NCBI GenBank assembly: GCA_006937955.1
Contig: SSNP01000039.1
Span: forward strand, 540,893 to 604,892
Reading direction: 5' to 3'
DNA from: Pachypanchax playfairii
Taxonomy: Eukaryota > Chordata > Actinopteri > Cyprinodontiformes > Aplocheilidae
DNA: 64,000 nucleotides
Shown here piece after piece: positions 24,601-35,801 of this stretch (the first letter of the stretch is position 1; every line of letters starts with the position of its first letter). A program made the position numbers and the translations under genes. The notes beneath the pieces are model-generated. The model saw only the letters and a list, made by a program, of their open reading frames with translations, was not told the DNA's origin and ran no database searches.

Positions 24601-27240
24601 CCATCATTTGAATTAAATGCTGCACGACACAAGTGGCAATATGTCAGGAAGTAACAGCCTTCTGTCACATCATAAAGCCACTCCACCATGCTACAGTGCA
24701 ATGGGAAAAAAAAGGAAAACCAGTGCACATTAACGTGTAAGACACAAAAAACAAAGTGCACCTCATATAGCAAGAGCTCGAAGAAAGAAAAAAAACATGT
24801 ATCACTGGCTTTTTCACTCCATTCTGAGGTGATAAAATCAGGCAGCCAGGCTACAGAAAGCTGTTGACAGTGTGAGAATTCTTGGTGCACATGGGCTTTA
24901 TAGCAGCTGTCTGTTCTGGTGAGGGCTAGATGAACCAAGCCAGGTGAATATATTACTCTCACTCACTGAATGTCATAAATGCCATTTCAAACTGCTGAAT
25001 GTCACACAGAGTGTTGGGATGACTGCTAACACTGCAGAGCTTCATGACGTCTATATCCACGCTGCTGACATTCTGCGCTCCAGTCTTTTTGTTGTTCTTA
25101 GACAAAAATCCCACTTGCTACAAGTAAGTCAAGTAAACTTCAAAAAAGTCAGAAACCCTGAAGGCAACAGATTGTTTTGGTTCTGCTGGAACTTATAGAC
25201 TCTCTTGCAAATAAGCAAATTTTCCTACCAAACGGAGCACAAACAAAATCTGCATGTAAGTATCACTTTCTAGGTGCAAACAAATATTATAAGAACAGAT
25301 TTTATGTAGGATGTTACGAGGTGGTGCAGAGGCAGCTATTTAACAGCATGTTTTGGATGGTACCAACCAAAAATCTAAAAAAAAAGGCAAGAAAAAAACA
25401 GTAAGTGAAGCTTCTAATACACTCCCTTCATGAGTGAAGCTCATTGTTTGCAGCTCAGTCATCAGGGGCACTCCGCTGCTGATTATTTCCCACATCTTCT
25501 GATATGAATGCCAAGGTCATTCTCCTCTGGCTATTCAGACTTCTTATTCAGCTGTCACTCATCCCTCCTACACACCATCTCTCTTCTCTGCTGCTCGGAA
25601 GGGGGGGGGGGGGGCAAAACTGCTGCCTCATTGTAGTGAAAATTCATAAGGTAAGAACTAAACTCTGACAGAAAGGACAAAATTAAGGTTAGGCTTGTCA
25701 TTGTCTGCTCGGATTCAAGATGGATTTAGTCATTGTATTCCAACTAATTGGCTGAAAAGTTCTTGGCAAGCTGCATTAATGATGCCTTCTTACAGGAAGT
25801 GACACAGCAGGAAGGCCTGTAAAAATCCAAAAGAGCATTAAAAATACAAAAAAATCCATATATGTTTTTGTATGTTTTGAAATACGGGGTTTCTCCTGGC
25901 AGCTTCACAATAAAACATTGTAAATATAAAGTATATTTTGATAGGCAGTTGTGTTTTGGACACCCTATCATCAGTATAAACAATAATTACTCTTTCAGAT
26001 TGGCTCAAGATTACACATGGTCAAAGAAATAAAAAAGAAAACAAAAACATTTCAAGCAACTGCCAATACTTATGAGTGCACTCACTCAAAAATCGTTCAC
26101 TCTCTGCTTGCAAAGTCAGATCATTCTCAACTTCAAGCTTTGTGCAACTGTCAAGTTGAAAAACAGGACACTAGCTTCCAAGGAGAGGAAACGAAAAAGG
26201 GGGGCACTATGCCAACCGGCTTGTACAACAAAGGAGAAACAATCTCAAGTAATTGCCTGCCATCAAACAGACAACAGTGATTTAAAATGCAGGATGGAAG
26301 GAGGGTACGGCAGCGCTTATTGCAAACCAGTCAAGGGCGTTTGAACCATCCATCTTCTGAGAGATCTCACAGCTAATCACACTGGAGGAAGATGGCTGGC
26401 GGGGATGGCGAGGTATTCCCAGGCAGTCACGGATGACTTGAGTCAGACATGACATGCACTAAGCATTTAGAAGGTAAAAACACACTGGGCTGCCCGTGAC
26501 CTTTTCGGGGTAAAAGGTTAGGAAGCGTGAACTGATAAGAGTGAGAGGAAGAAGTTTATTGATTTCAGTCAGTTTATTTGAATCTTGACAGCGATGGTCC
26601 TTGCAGATTATATGAGCAACATTTTCATTTGTCAGTATTCGGAGTGCGAAGCGTCACCAGAGACCAGAAGAGCATGATGTAAACATAGACACAGATCTGA
26701 TGTCCATCTATCAGCCCATCGATGCTATACAGGCAAGATATATATAAAAAATACCTCACCTTAGTGTGAGAAAACTAATAATGAAGGACTGCATGAACCG
26801 ATGCTCCCTGTGGGCTTCTTCCCTTTCAGCTGGCATCCTTGCAATACATGTAACTTGTAACAGCAGGTGTTGCAAAGTGATTTCTCCTTCATGTCATGTG
26901 TACCACATAATCGATCAATACTGAAGCTTAACATTTTATATTGATTGGAATGTTTCCATACAAATACACAATTTATCAGCTCCTTGTCGATGTGTGGATC
27001 CACATGTCTGTATGACTGACTGTAGGAAAATCCTTCAGTCAGAGTTGGGGCTGGGTGAGATGATGAGAATGTGAAGGATTAGATCGTACTGCCCGGGAAG
27101 ACAGATTGTATAATCGTCTACAAGGTACATTCTATTCATTGAAAAGCTGCATAAACTGGATCAAATCTGTTGTGAATGTTCAAGACAATTTGGAAACTTC
27201 CCTGCAAATCAGGTTTGTAAGAAGTCACCAACAGTAATCG
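21625..27240. other. Single-copy DNA, no gene recognised
   Basis: Long stretch with G or C homopolymers (G14 at 25601-25614) and A-runs near 23920-23942. The segment 26280-26460 is of mixed, GC-richer composition, but I can assign no function. Open frames of up to about 120 codons (for example 24594-24962, minus) show no recognisable domain. Confidence 0.5.
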
Positions 27241-27415
27241 TTCATCTATTTTCTGTTCTAGCTTGTTCTTGTTTAGGGTCATGCAAAGTTGGTGCTAATC
27301 TCTGGGTCTTTGGGCTGGAGGCGGGATCACACCTGGACAGGTTGCAGTCCATCACAGGGCCACAAAGAGATAAACAACTAAATAAACACACTCACACCTA
27401 AGGACAATTTATAGT
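27241..27415 (+). repeat. Short interspersed repeat fragment (family B tail)
   Basis: Contains the run of words CATCTATTTTCTGTTCTAGC, GGGCTGGAGGCGGGATCAC, CCTGGACAGGTTGCAGTCC, ATCACAGGGCCAC and CACACCTAAGGACAATTTA. This order matches an abundant fish interspersed repeat that reads roughly (site in a town) GGGTCGCGGGGG...CTGGACAGGTCGCCAGTC...CAGGGCCACA. It is truncated on both sides and CpG-decayed. A complementary later portion of the same repeat occurs at 30566-30834. Class (LINE 3' end or SINE) not assigned. Confidence 0.6.
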
Positions 27416-28359
27416 TGCCTATTTACTTATCAGTTATATTTCTCAGTTGAGTGAGATAATCAGTTCTTAAAGATACATTTTTAAATTGTGGTAACGCTAA
27501 AAAAATCATGACATAATATATTTGCCGTGTCACGCAACCCCAGTCTACATTTACCTTGTACAATAACCAGAGGTACTATTGCAATATTGAAACAAAAAAT
27601 TTAAAAAAATCTTTTTCATGTGACATTTTGGAGATGGAAGTAGCAGACACCTCTCTGTTATTCACCTGGTCTCCATAAAAGGTTAAAAAAGGTCCTAGAT
27701 TAGTTCATGAAAAAATTAAAAGCTTGATGTGATTAAAAGACAAGACAAGACCAGATCTCTGCTCCTTGCCCCGAGCACATTATGGTCTCCTCAATCTTTC
27801 AGTGGAAATTAGCTTTGGGGCCAGAGTCTGTTTTTTTCCCCTTTTTCCACCCCCAACAGGCACATCACGACCTTCTTCACATGTAAGGCATCATTACACG
27901 CACACACCAAACCAAAGCCAATATCTGAACCGAGACACGGCGTGCTCACAGCAGCCCCGGATCAGCATTCAAGGGCAGTTTCTGCAAAGTGTTGTTTAGA
28001 AAACTGGAGCACGATATTGCTCTGGTGAACAATACCGGATATACCGGTAGAAGCCACTGACCAGTGCCTCAAATGCTGTGCAGCAGTGATTCATAGACAT
28101 TGGTTAATCTTATCAGGGACTACCTGGACACGGCAGTAATAAACTGAAAATTGTCTAGTGAAACTCATATCAAATCCCGAGCACGGGGAAAGTAAAGCAA
28201 TGCAGCTGCGATGAGCAAGAACGGACAAGCTTACATTCATGTCGGGACAAGCAAGAATGTGATACTGGTAATTTTATAGAAAATAAACCCATTATTTGAA
28301 TTCATTTAGTAGAGATCTTGGCTTTTTGAAACAAAGAGAAGAAAAAAACTACCGTGGCT
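27416..28359. other. No gene recognised
   Basis: AT-rich single-copy DNA. The segment 27760-27990 is more GC-rich, but its open frame has no known domain. Confidence 0.45.
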
Positions 28360-28829
28360 TCTGAAACTTCTTCCATTAAAAACAGTTTTTCTGAGGTTTC
28401 TGTTGAATATTTTAGCTCCACAGGTGTTCTTACCTTCATAGTGGGTATGAAAACAGGTCAACAACTTCTCTTTCAGTTTTAGTCTCTCAAACTACGCAGG
28501 TGGCGATAAAACCAGAGTTCTCCCACATTCGAACGGCATGTACTTGTTTCGTCACAACTCCTTTGTTCGTTAGTATTAGGCAGCTCTCGCAGTTGAAACC
28601 ACGCCTAGCATGCTGCTGGCTAAAAGCTGTTAGCATAAGACATAGCAAACAGGAAGAGAGAACACCTGATGTTACCATGCGCAGCGGCAAATTTTGATGC
28701 ACACAGATTGAAAGGTCTGTTAATCAGTGTTTCCTAACGTTTTTTTAGATATAAAATGTTTCATATTACTGGTTAATACTTAAGAAATAACCACAAAGTC
28801 CTGAAAATTGTATGAAATGACCTCTTTAA
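28360..28829 (-). mobile_element. TTAA-flanked MITE, family A copy 2 (inverted, one end eroded)
   Basis: This is the reverse complement of the 4.24-kb element along its length, including the characteristic motif TTGCTGGACT-like interior and the CACCTGTGGAGCTAAAATAT segment. The right edge keeps TGACCTCT followed by TTAA at 28826-28829. The left edge has diverged (CTTCTTCCATT in place of the terminal repeat) and its TTAA is lost. Confidence 0.7.
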
Positions 28830-29752
28830 ATTATTATCTCAGCTTTCTGTTCTTGTTTATATTAATAACTGACACCTCCAAATTAACTACATCTAAATAT
28901 TATAATTGAGACAGGTAGACAACAAGATAATGATATGAATTCTGTAATGAGGGAAGCTACTCGTACTTTCGCATTGTCCAAGTTCTGCTTTGCCTCAAAG
29001 AGGGGTGTAAAGTTTCCTGGCAGAGACATAAAAATGAGTGGACTTTTTAATTAACCCAATCATAAAATATAACTTGAGACACATCTAACATGACCTGCAG
29101 ACTTCGAGAGAGAAAAAAACCTGTCCTGTTGCTCATTTATTAAATATCAGTTCTCCATCTGGGTCGCAAGTAACAGTAGAATTTAAAAATTAGGGGTCAG
29201 CACATGGATAGAATTGTTTTATTATTTAACAAGCACACTGACTCACATCTCAGAGACTCAAGGTGAGGATAAAAGATTTACTAAAACCTTATGAAGGTGA
29301 TTAATAATTAAATTGTGAAGTGTTAATTTAGAAATGTGCCAGCACTTAAATGATTTTGACATTATATTTGCTGTTAGTGGTGTTAACGAGACACCGAGCC
29401 GGCATCGGCTGTCAGGAACATCTGAAACGTCAGTAAATGACTGTTTCTCTTTGTTTTTAATGTGTAACACGGTGTAGACTTTGTCAACCCTGTTTAGGAG
29501 TTGGGTTTTTTCCATGTTAAATTAGAGTAAGATCTGTCAGTGTGAAAGATCAGTCTGATTATCTGTTCAGCATCGTGGGAGAAGTCTGAAAAGAAGTCAG
29601 GTGCTTAATGAGATCATCCAGGTTTTAAAAAGCTATCTACATGTTGAATCCAGGGGTGCATCTAGAAATCCTGTATGGTGGGTCTGGCAGGGGCTCAGCA
29701 GGGGGAAAAGGGGGCAAGATGTTTATGTGAATCATTGATTATTAAAATGCAG
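28830..29752. other. No gene recognised
   Basis: AT-rich single-copy sequence; no repeat or coding signal supported. Confidence 0.45.
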
Positions 29753-30506
29753 TTAACTCATTGGATGCCAGCCGTCTTCTGAACAGAAAGGCCCTTCAGT
29801 TCCGGCACCTTTGATAATTTTTATTGTTTTTTGAAGAGTCACAGAATATTGTGCTTTATGACAATGTAAAAACTGAAACTACCTAAAGAAAGAGTACATT
29901 CTGTACTTCCATCAGGAGCAAACAGCTCGTTTCTAGCTTTTTCCGTTCCTTCACAAGCTGCTGTAGAACATCGGTGGTTTCACCAAAAACGCCTGTTTCT
30001 GAGCAAAAGGTGGAGAAAATTGTCTTTTTGTGAGACATGTCAGGCAGAAATGTATCTTTAACAATAATAAACAGTGTTTTATTGACACCTCCCTGTTGAT
30101 CCAGACGGAAACCGCTCATCTGATGAATCTGGATCTGGTTCGCTAAAATCATGTGACTTGGAACTGTCTGCTGAAATTGATTAAATATGCTGAGATGAAA
30201 TATGCAGTGAGATTGGCAGCCCGGGTTGATTGTCATCATTTCTCTTTAGCGACCGCGACACAGACTTTGTTGAAGTGTGAGCTGCCGGAGTTTTTCCGCT
30301 TTGCGCCTCGCATTGCGCAAAACCCGCCACACACGGGTAAAATCAAATTGTACTTCCTTTAAAGGCATGATATTTACTCACAAGGTGCACACAGTCATTC
30401 CCTAACCCCCCTTTAAAAAAAAGCTCGAGATGTCAAGGCATCATTGGCATTGAGCGTTCGGATTCTGTTCGACATCTACAGACGTTGATGGTAATGAATG
30501 AGTTAA
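29753..30506. mobile_element. TTAA-bounded element with CTCATT termini
   Basis: TTAA lies at both ends (29753-29756 and 30503-30506). The termini read CTCATTGGATGCCA and, from the other strand, CTCATTCATTACCA. The 746-bp body is distinctly richer in CpG on its right side (about 30240-30330) than the surrounding DNA. It contains a 118-codon minus-strand frame (29883-30239) with no domain that I recognise. TTAA duplication with inverted termini suggests a piggyBac- or Kolobok-type element. The ends differ from those of family A and of the 32.75-kb element. Confidence 0.6.
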
Positions 30507-30565
30507 TAAAAAAATAATGTGATCAATTATATTTATTACATTATCTTGTTTAGTATTTGTCTATG

Positions 30566-30834
30566 CCCATTTTATCCTATTTAGACTCTAGAGGGGTTGA
30601 AGCATATCCCAGCAGTCACTGGGTGAGAAGGGGGGGCTAACTGAACAGATCAGGTACAAGACATCTCACATAAAGTCAATTTAGACAATTAACCTTACGT
30701 GTATGTTTTTAGACTTTGAATAAAACAATCGATGCATGCATGGGAGGAACATGAAAACACACACAGTGAAAGAGCCCCGATGATCTGAACACCAGAGACC
30801 TCTGAGCTGCAAGGCGGCATACCACTGTGCAGCC
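30566..30834 (+). repeat. Short interspersed repeat fragment (family B, 3' portion)
   Basis: The order of motifs CATATCCCAGCAGTCACTGGG, CAATTTAGACAATTAACCTTACGTG-like, ATGTTTTTAGACT, GGGAGGAACATGAAAACACAC and GGCGGCATACCACTGTGCAGCC matches an abundant fish repeat. The first portion of that repeat resembles 27241-27415. The copy is diverged and lacks an intact tail or target duplication. Confidence 0.55.
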
Positions 30835-31048
30835 CATATGTTTAAAACATTGTCATAAGTATGACCCAACTGCATACACTCTTGCTCTAATGTGCACTCA
30901 TAAGTTATGATGTCCAAATCTTTGTGTTGTGTTCATTATTTTAGCAGACAGTAACAAACTTATTCATTCATTGACATTGCTTTGGTTTAAAGAGCCTTCA
31001 AGTTTAAAGCCATCAGTATGTTCTGTACATTTGTCTTTTGCTGTTTAT

Positions 31049-31626
31049 CTGGGACCAGGTCACAGGAGCAACAGCTTAAGTAGAGTTTCCCAATCCTCCC
31101 ACTCCACAGCCACCTCTTTTAGCTAATCAGGAGAGACTTTAAGATTCCTCAATGTTCAGCTGCGAGATATAATCTTTCCATTGACTCCTGGGTCTGCTTC
31201 AAGGTCTCCTCCCAATGGGACATATCTGAAACACTTCCCATGGAAGGTATCCAGAAGACATCATTACCAGATGTCCAAACCACCTGAACTATCTTCTTTC
31301 AATGCAGAGAAGCAGCTCCTTTACTCTGAATTCCCCCTGAATAACTGCTCCTAACCCTAACCCTGAAGGTGAGTCCAACCTCTCCGGAGGAAGCTCATTT
31401 CAGATACTTTTATTTGCAATTTCATTCTTTCTGTCATTACCCACAGTTCATGACCACAAGTGAGGGTCAGAATGTAGATTGGTAAATTGACAGCTTCACC
31501 TTTCAACACTCATATGACACTCCATATAACTCCAGACTGCCCCAATCAGCCCATTAGTCTCCTGCTCCACCTCTACCATGAGACTTCAACCAAACCCACA
31601 AGATACTCAAGTTCCCCCACCAGGGA
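31049..31626 (-). pseudogene. LINE (non-LTR retrotransposon) ORF 3' part, heavily decayed
   Basis: The minus-strand translation contains the segment EFRVKELLLCIERR, then FRWFGHLVMM, then LPWEVFQICPIGRRP. This corresponds to the R-W-(F/L)-G-H-(L/V)-x-R-M region at the C-terminal end of a common fish LINE reverse transcriptase ORF. Several stops interrupt the frame, and CG positions of the expected sequence are replaced by CA or TG, as expected for long-methylated old DNA. A (CCCTAA)2-like stretch near 31350 is internal to this fragment. The LINE clade is not assigned. Confidence 0.65.
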
Positions 31627-32746
31627 CAGACACATGAAAGCAATATTAACACAATAATGTCTCAGAATTCATAATGTTACCCAACTTAGCATTAGCAAAT
31701 TACTGAGTAATAGTTTGATTTGGTGTCTCCAAGCCAGTGAGGGTTCAGCATGTTACCTCAAAGCCGTCTTCTGTAAACAAGTGGAGGTAAAAGAAAGAAT
31801 AAGCAGATTCGGACTAATAAAATATATTTCTGATTTATGGAGGACCCACATTGGGTTTTTCACAGCATTTGTAAGACTAACGTACGTCCAGCTGCCTTAA
31901 TAATGTGCATTTCAAAGCCTCCGTACTCTTTTGACACAAACAGTAATTTTACCTTGTAGCGCATGAGTCCCCACTCTGCTGCTGCCTCAGCGGAATCCAA
32001 ACTAATATGTTAAAGCACCAAAGTCAGACCAACGTAGACCAAGAACTTTTGTACCGTGTGTGGTAAAATAACTGGTATTGTCAAAGAAGTCCAGAGGGAC
32101 CGGACAGAACCCAGACGGCTCCAGAAAGAAACAGCTGCATATTGTTTCTCTGGGTCTGCTCAGACAGCATAATGAAAGCAAGGTCTGAGTGATTTAAATA
32201 ACTGCAGTAACAATATAATTTTATTCCACTGTGTCGGTATAAAATGCTATATATAGAACATTTTCACCTCAGGCCTTTCTTCTCCCTGCTGAGGTCCCTG
32301 TTCAGGCATTTGACTTGTGAAAGAAAATAAAATAGATTCTGACAGCCTCTAACCAGCAGGAGATGACAGTATCTCCATGTGATGGGCCTGAGGAGAGAGA
32401 GAGACACAGCAGTTGAACTATATTACATTAACGATGACTAGATTTACATGGGTTTATGTTATGATTCACATGTCAGAACCAAAGTTTGTGTGTACCTATC
32501 GTGCAGGTTTGAAAGTGTGATGCTCAGAAAACTCAGAAATTCAGCTGAATAAGAATTCAGTGAGGTAAAACCACAAACTGCTGGTGAGGGTTTGCATTGT
32601 CACACTTTTATTGACATTCTTTGTTTATGCTTCTAACTTTTTACACTGTTAAATAAAAGGAGAAAATTCTTAAATTCCCGGACGTTTTTCACAGTCAATG
32701 CTGATTATTTTAAATTCTTAATTCTTTTTTTCACACCAACTTTGCA
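31627..32746. other. No gene recognised
   Basis: AT-rich single-copy DNA between two mobile elements; nothing further seen. Confidence 0.45.
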
Positions 32747-33262
32747 TTAAAGGTGGAATATGGAATAAGAACACCACAGCAACAGCCGGTGCCTGGCTGT
32801 TGCAGCTACAACAATAACACAAGGCCTCAAGCCATCAGGGTGCCAGGCTTGCGACCCCTGCGTCTGCTCCGATGCCGCCAAAATTGTTCACCCAAACCCA
32901 CTCGAGCCCCTGATCCTCTCCAGTCAACTGAGAAGTGCAACAAGATCCCTGGAGCGCCGACGCAAGTTTTCGATCTGCAGACTCCACCACCCTCCACAGT
33001 ACAAGCCTCGCTATTATGGACTATTCACCGTATTAGGCAACCCGCAATGATGCCTGCTACTCAGCCCACTATTGGCTGGTAGATGTAAACAAAATGCCAA
33101 CGTCGTGCCTGTCAGAATAAATATTTTATTATTTTTAACTATAAATATATTTGTTAAAGGAAATACTGTACTTTCATTTTAGACCCCTCTAAACACCCTA
33201 TGGAGGCATTATTTTGTTAAAAATATAGATTTTTATGAAAATGTTCCATATTGCACCTTTAA
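32747..33262. mobile_element. piggyBac-like MITE with AGGTGSAATATGGAA termini
   Basis: The body (32751-33258, 508 bp) starts AGGTGGAATATGGAA, and the reverse complement of its end reads AGGTGCAATATGGAA. TTAA sits directly outside at 32747-32750 and 33259-33262. The 109-codon plus-strand frame at 32753-33082 starts within the terminal repeat and has a low-complexity Pro/Gln/Arg composition with no transposase motif, so I treat it as non-coding. Termini beginning AGGTGC link it loosely to the 46.3-kb element. Confidence 0.8.
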
Positions 33263-34871
33263 CTTTAACAACTCTTCTGGAATATCCAGAGTCAAGCTGT
33301 TTTAGGTGTCTACTGTCATGTGTAAGGGGCTCTCAACACTTGTAGTGTTTTGCAGGAGCGCTTGTACTGTTTAGACTTTGATTGTCTGACACAGCATCCC
33401 AGATGCAAGCAAAAAGCAGTTGTGCACTGCACAACATCAAGTGAGAGGTTTAGTTGTGTTCTGAATTTTCTTGAACAAGTGAAGAAAGGCCATTTGATTC
33501 TTTTTCTGCACAACATTCAGAAAAACAAAACAATCTGCTTGACCACCTACTCAAATACTTCAAAATAAAAGCCCCAAACAATAACTCTTTCATGCTGAAA
33601 TAACATATACTCTCTTCTTTGTTTCTCTACTCCAGTTAAATATTTGTTTTATAAGTTTAAAACAGCAAATATTAGTTCAGCCTCTGCACAATTCTTCTTA
33701 TCTAGAATGTTATTACTTTTATTTTTAAAATATAACATCTAAATGCATTCTTCTTATTAAGTTATTTGTTTTTTACAACGCAATAAGCACAGTTAATTGG
33801 TCAAGGAGTAAATCATCTTCACTACTCTTAGCACTAATAATTATAGTGCAATCAGTAATTCTGGAAAATCAGTAATGTATTTATACAGCAGGAAAATCAA
33901 GCAAAGCTGCCGGCTTTCCTATTAAAAGGAGTAATAGAAGTTATGACAGTTCTTTTGCACAATTTTAATGCATTCTTAGAATACTATAATGAATAATGAA
34001 AGTACTTGCACACAATAATCATGATACAAACTTATATTTAGTTTACTTCTTGTCCATCTGAAAAATGATCATTGACAGATTAAACACAATTTGTATTTTA
34101 TCTTTGACTACTCCTGAACATATCATGGCCCTGAGCTCGATGTGAGCCAGTGAACTCTTAGAGAACATTTTATATGGTGCAGCTAAATTAGTGCTCTTTT
34201 TTTATTTCAAAGAATTTGCCTCGTTCATTGCCACCTCTTTGCTGGTGAAGAGATTCCCGACTACAATCTATTTATGAACTCTCTGTAAAATTCAATGGGT
34301 GTTTGCTTCATGGATGGCATGAATTTTACTTCACAACAATCATCAAACCGCAAAGATATGTAACTTAATAAATGGCACCATTTTAAAAGCTGTGAAAGAT
34401 CATTCCAAACGCACCATGTGCTTATTTTCCCTCGGAGATATCACTGCTTCCTTCTGTGAGGCTGTGGCCTTGCATTACGGATAAGACACCACTCAACAAG
34501 CTCATCTATGAAATCTGTTTACCAGGATGCACCGTAACCCAAAAGGGAAAATCTGACTCACAAATTCCACCTCATAAGTGTTAGTGTCAGTGTCTCCCAT
34601 TTGATTGTTTTGGCATTCGCATCTAAATGGAATTGAAAGTGTGAGGGAAAACACTAAGGCTGCGAGCTGCAGATGGTGCTCCAGTAAGAAAATGAGTGGC
34701 GCAAGTGTCGCCAGCAGACAGGCTGTGGCTAATCAAAAGGAAAACATAGTTGAAATGAGCCTGTGCATTAGCTGGGTGCAGGGAGAACAGGGATAAAACA
34801 AGATGCTGGAAACACCTGCACAATTTCTTAGACTGGATATCAACATCTTATTTCCCATGAGCTGTCATAGG
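33263..34871. other. No gene recognised; possible conserved segment
   Basis: Very AT-rich up to about 34.3 kb. The segment 34400-34800 is of balanced, complex composition without transposon traits, which is the sort of sequence that can be a conserved regulatory element. Comparison is needed to tell. Confidence 0.4.
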
Positions 34872-35801
34872 AAAAAGAAAGTACGCCCTCTTTTACTTCA
34901 TAGGATATAACCCAGAATAAATATGGTCTTAACCAGGTTCTAAAACTACTTTAATCTGACATATAAAAACTATGAGTGAAAAGCAAAGTTCACCCCAGGA
35001 TCCAACAGCATGTAGTAGTTTCCATGTGACTTTATCAGGCTGTTGCATCCCTGTGGAGGTCTTTTGGCCCACTCTTCTTTACAACAGTTCATTCAGGTTT
35101 GCAGGCATCTGTTTCCTCACAGCTCTCTTCAGCTCCAGCCACACCATTTCCATCCAACTGAGATCTGGACTTTGACTAGGCCATTGCAACATCTCAGTTC
35201 TTTTGGTTTTTAGCCATTTTTGTGTACATTTGCTGCTGTGTTTGAAATAATTGTTCTGTTTTATGACCCAGTTTGGTCTAAGCTTTAACTGTCAGACAGA
35301 TGGACTCATGTTTAACTCTAAAATACTTTGGTGTCCCGAAACGATCATAGCTGAGTAAATGACTGTAAGGTGTCAATGGTTCTTTACCTGTAAAACAAGC
35401 AGAGATCATCATTGTATGGTTAGGGTTGGATGATTGGCAACTGTCTTAAATATTTCCAACTTGTTAATAATCTTTCTCACTAGAGGACTGTGAAACAGTT
35501 TGGAGAGGATTTTGTAACTCTTGTCATACTGATGGTTTTCCTCTAGGCATCTTGTCAACACACACCTATATGCTCCAGATCAGAAAACAACCACAATGCT
35601 CACACATGCAGATGTGTTTTACTATCTACACCTGGTTGCTACTGTCCCTCTTTAATCTTTTTTGATTCTGGCTCCTTTTCACACTCGACTGTGTGCATTT
35701 GTAAATTCGAGTTTGGTTAGAATACTTTTAGAACCTGGTAACATGATCATTTTTTTCTCATGTCCTGATAGAAAAAACCCTAAAAAAGTGAAAGAAGTTG
35801 G
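34872..35801 (-). pseudogene. Decayed Tc1-like transposon, antisense (same lineage as 9.3 kb)
   Basis: On the minus strand, about 35085-35200 reads LQWPSQSPDLSWMEMVWLEL and continues KRAVRKQMPANLNEL. This is the region around the third catalytic acid of a Tc1 DDE transposase; the usual NPIE is altered to SWME, so the Glu is retained. Further fragments (the Gly-rich region downstream, the N-terminal HTH region near 35400-35540 and the 5' untranslated segment near 35560-35640) keep the expected order with internal deletions. The left edge, with AAAGAAAGTACGCCC, resembles a terminal repeat of this lineage. Many stops and indels: inactive. Confidence 0.75.

Noticed and set aside
24594..24962. 122-codon minus-strand frame as a possible host gene
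   Set aside because: Hydrophobic and Phe-rich from AT composition, with no domain, no splice context and no conserved motif.
25601..25614. G14 tract as a quadruplex or regulatory element
   Set aside because: A single homopolymer run, common in fish DNA; no spaced G-tracts on either side.
31340..31375. Interstitial telomere-like repeat
   Set aside because: Only about two imperfect units, inside an identifiable LINE fragment.
32753..33082. 109-codon Pro/Gln-rich frame
   Set aside because: It starts within the terminal inverted repeat of a MITE and has no transposase or other known motif.
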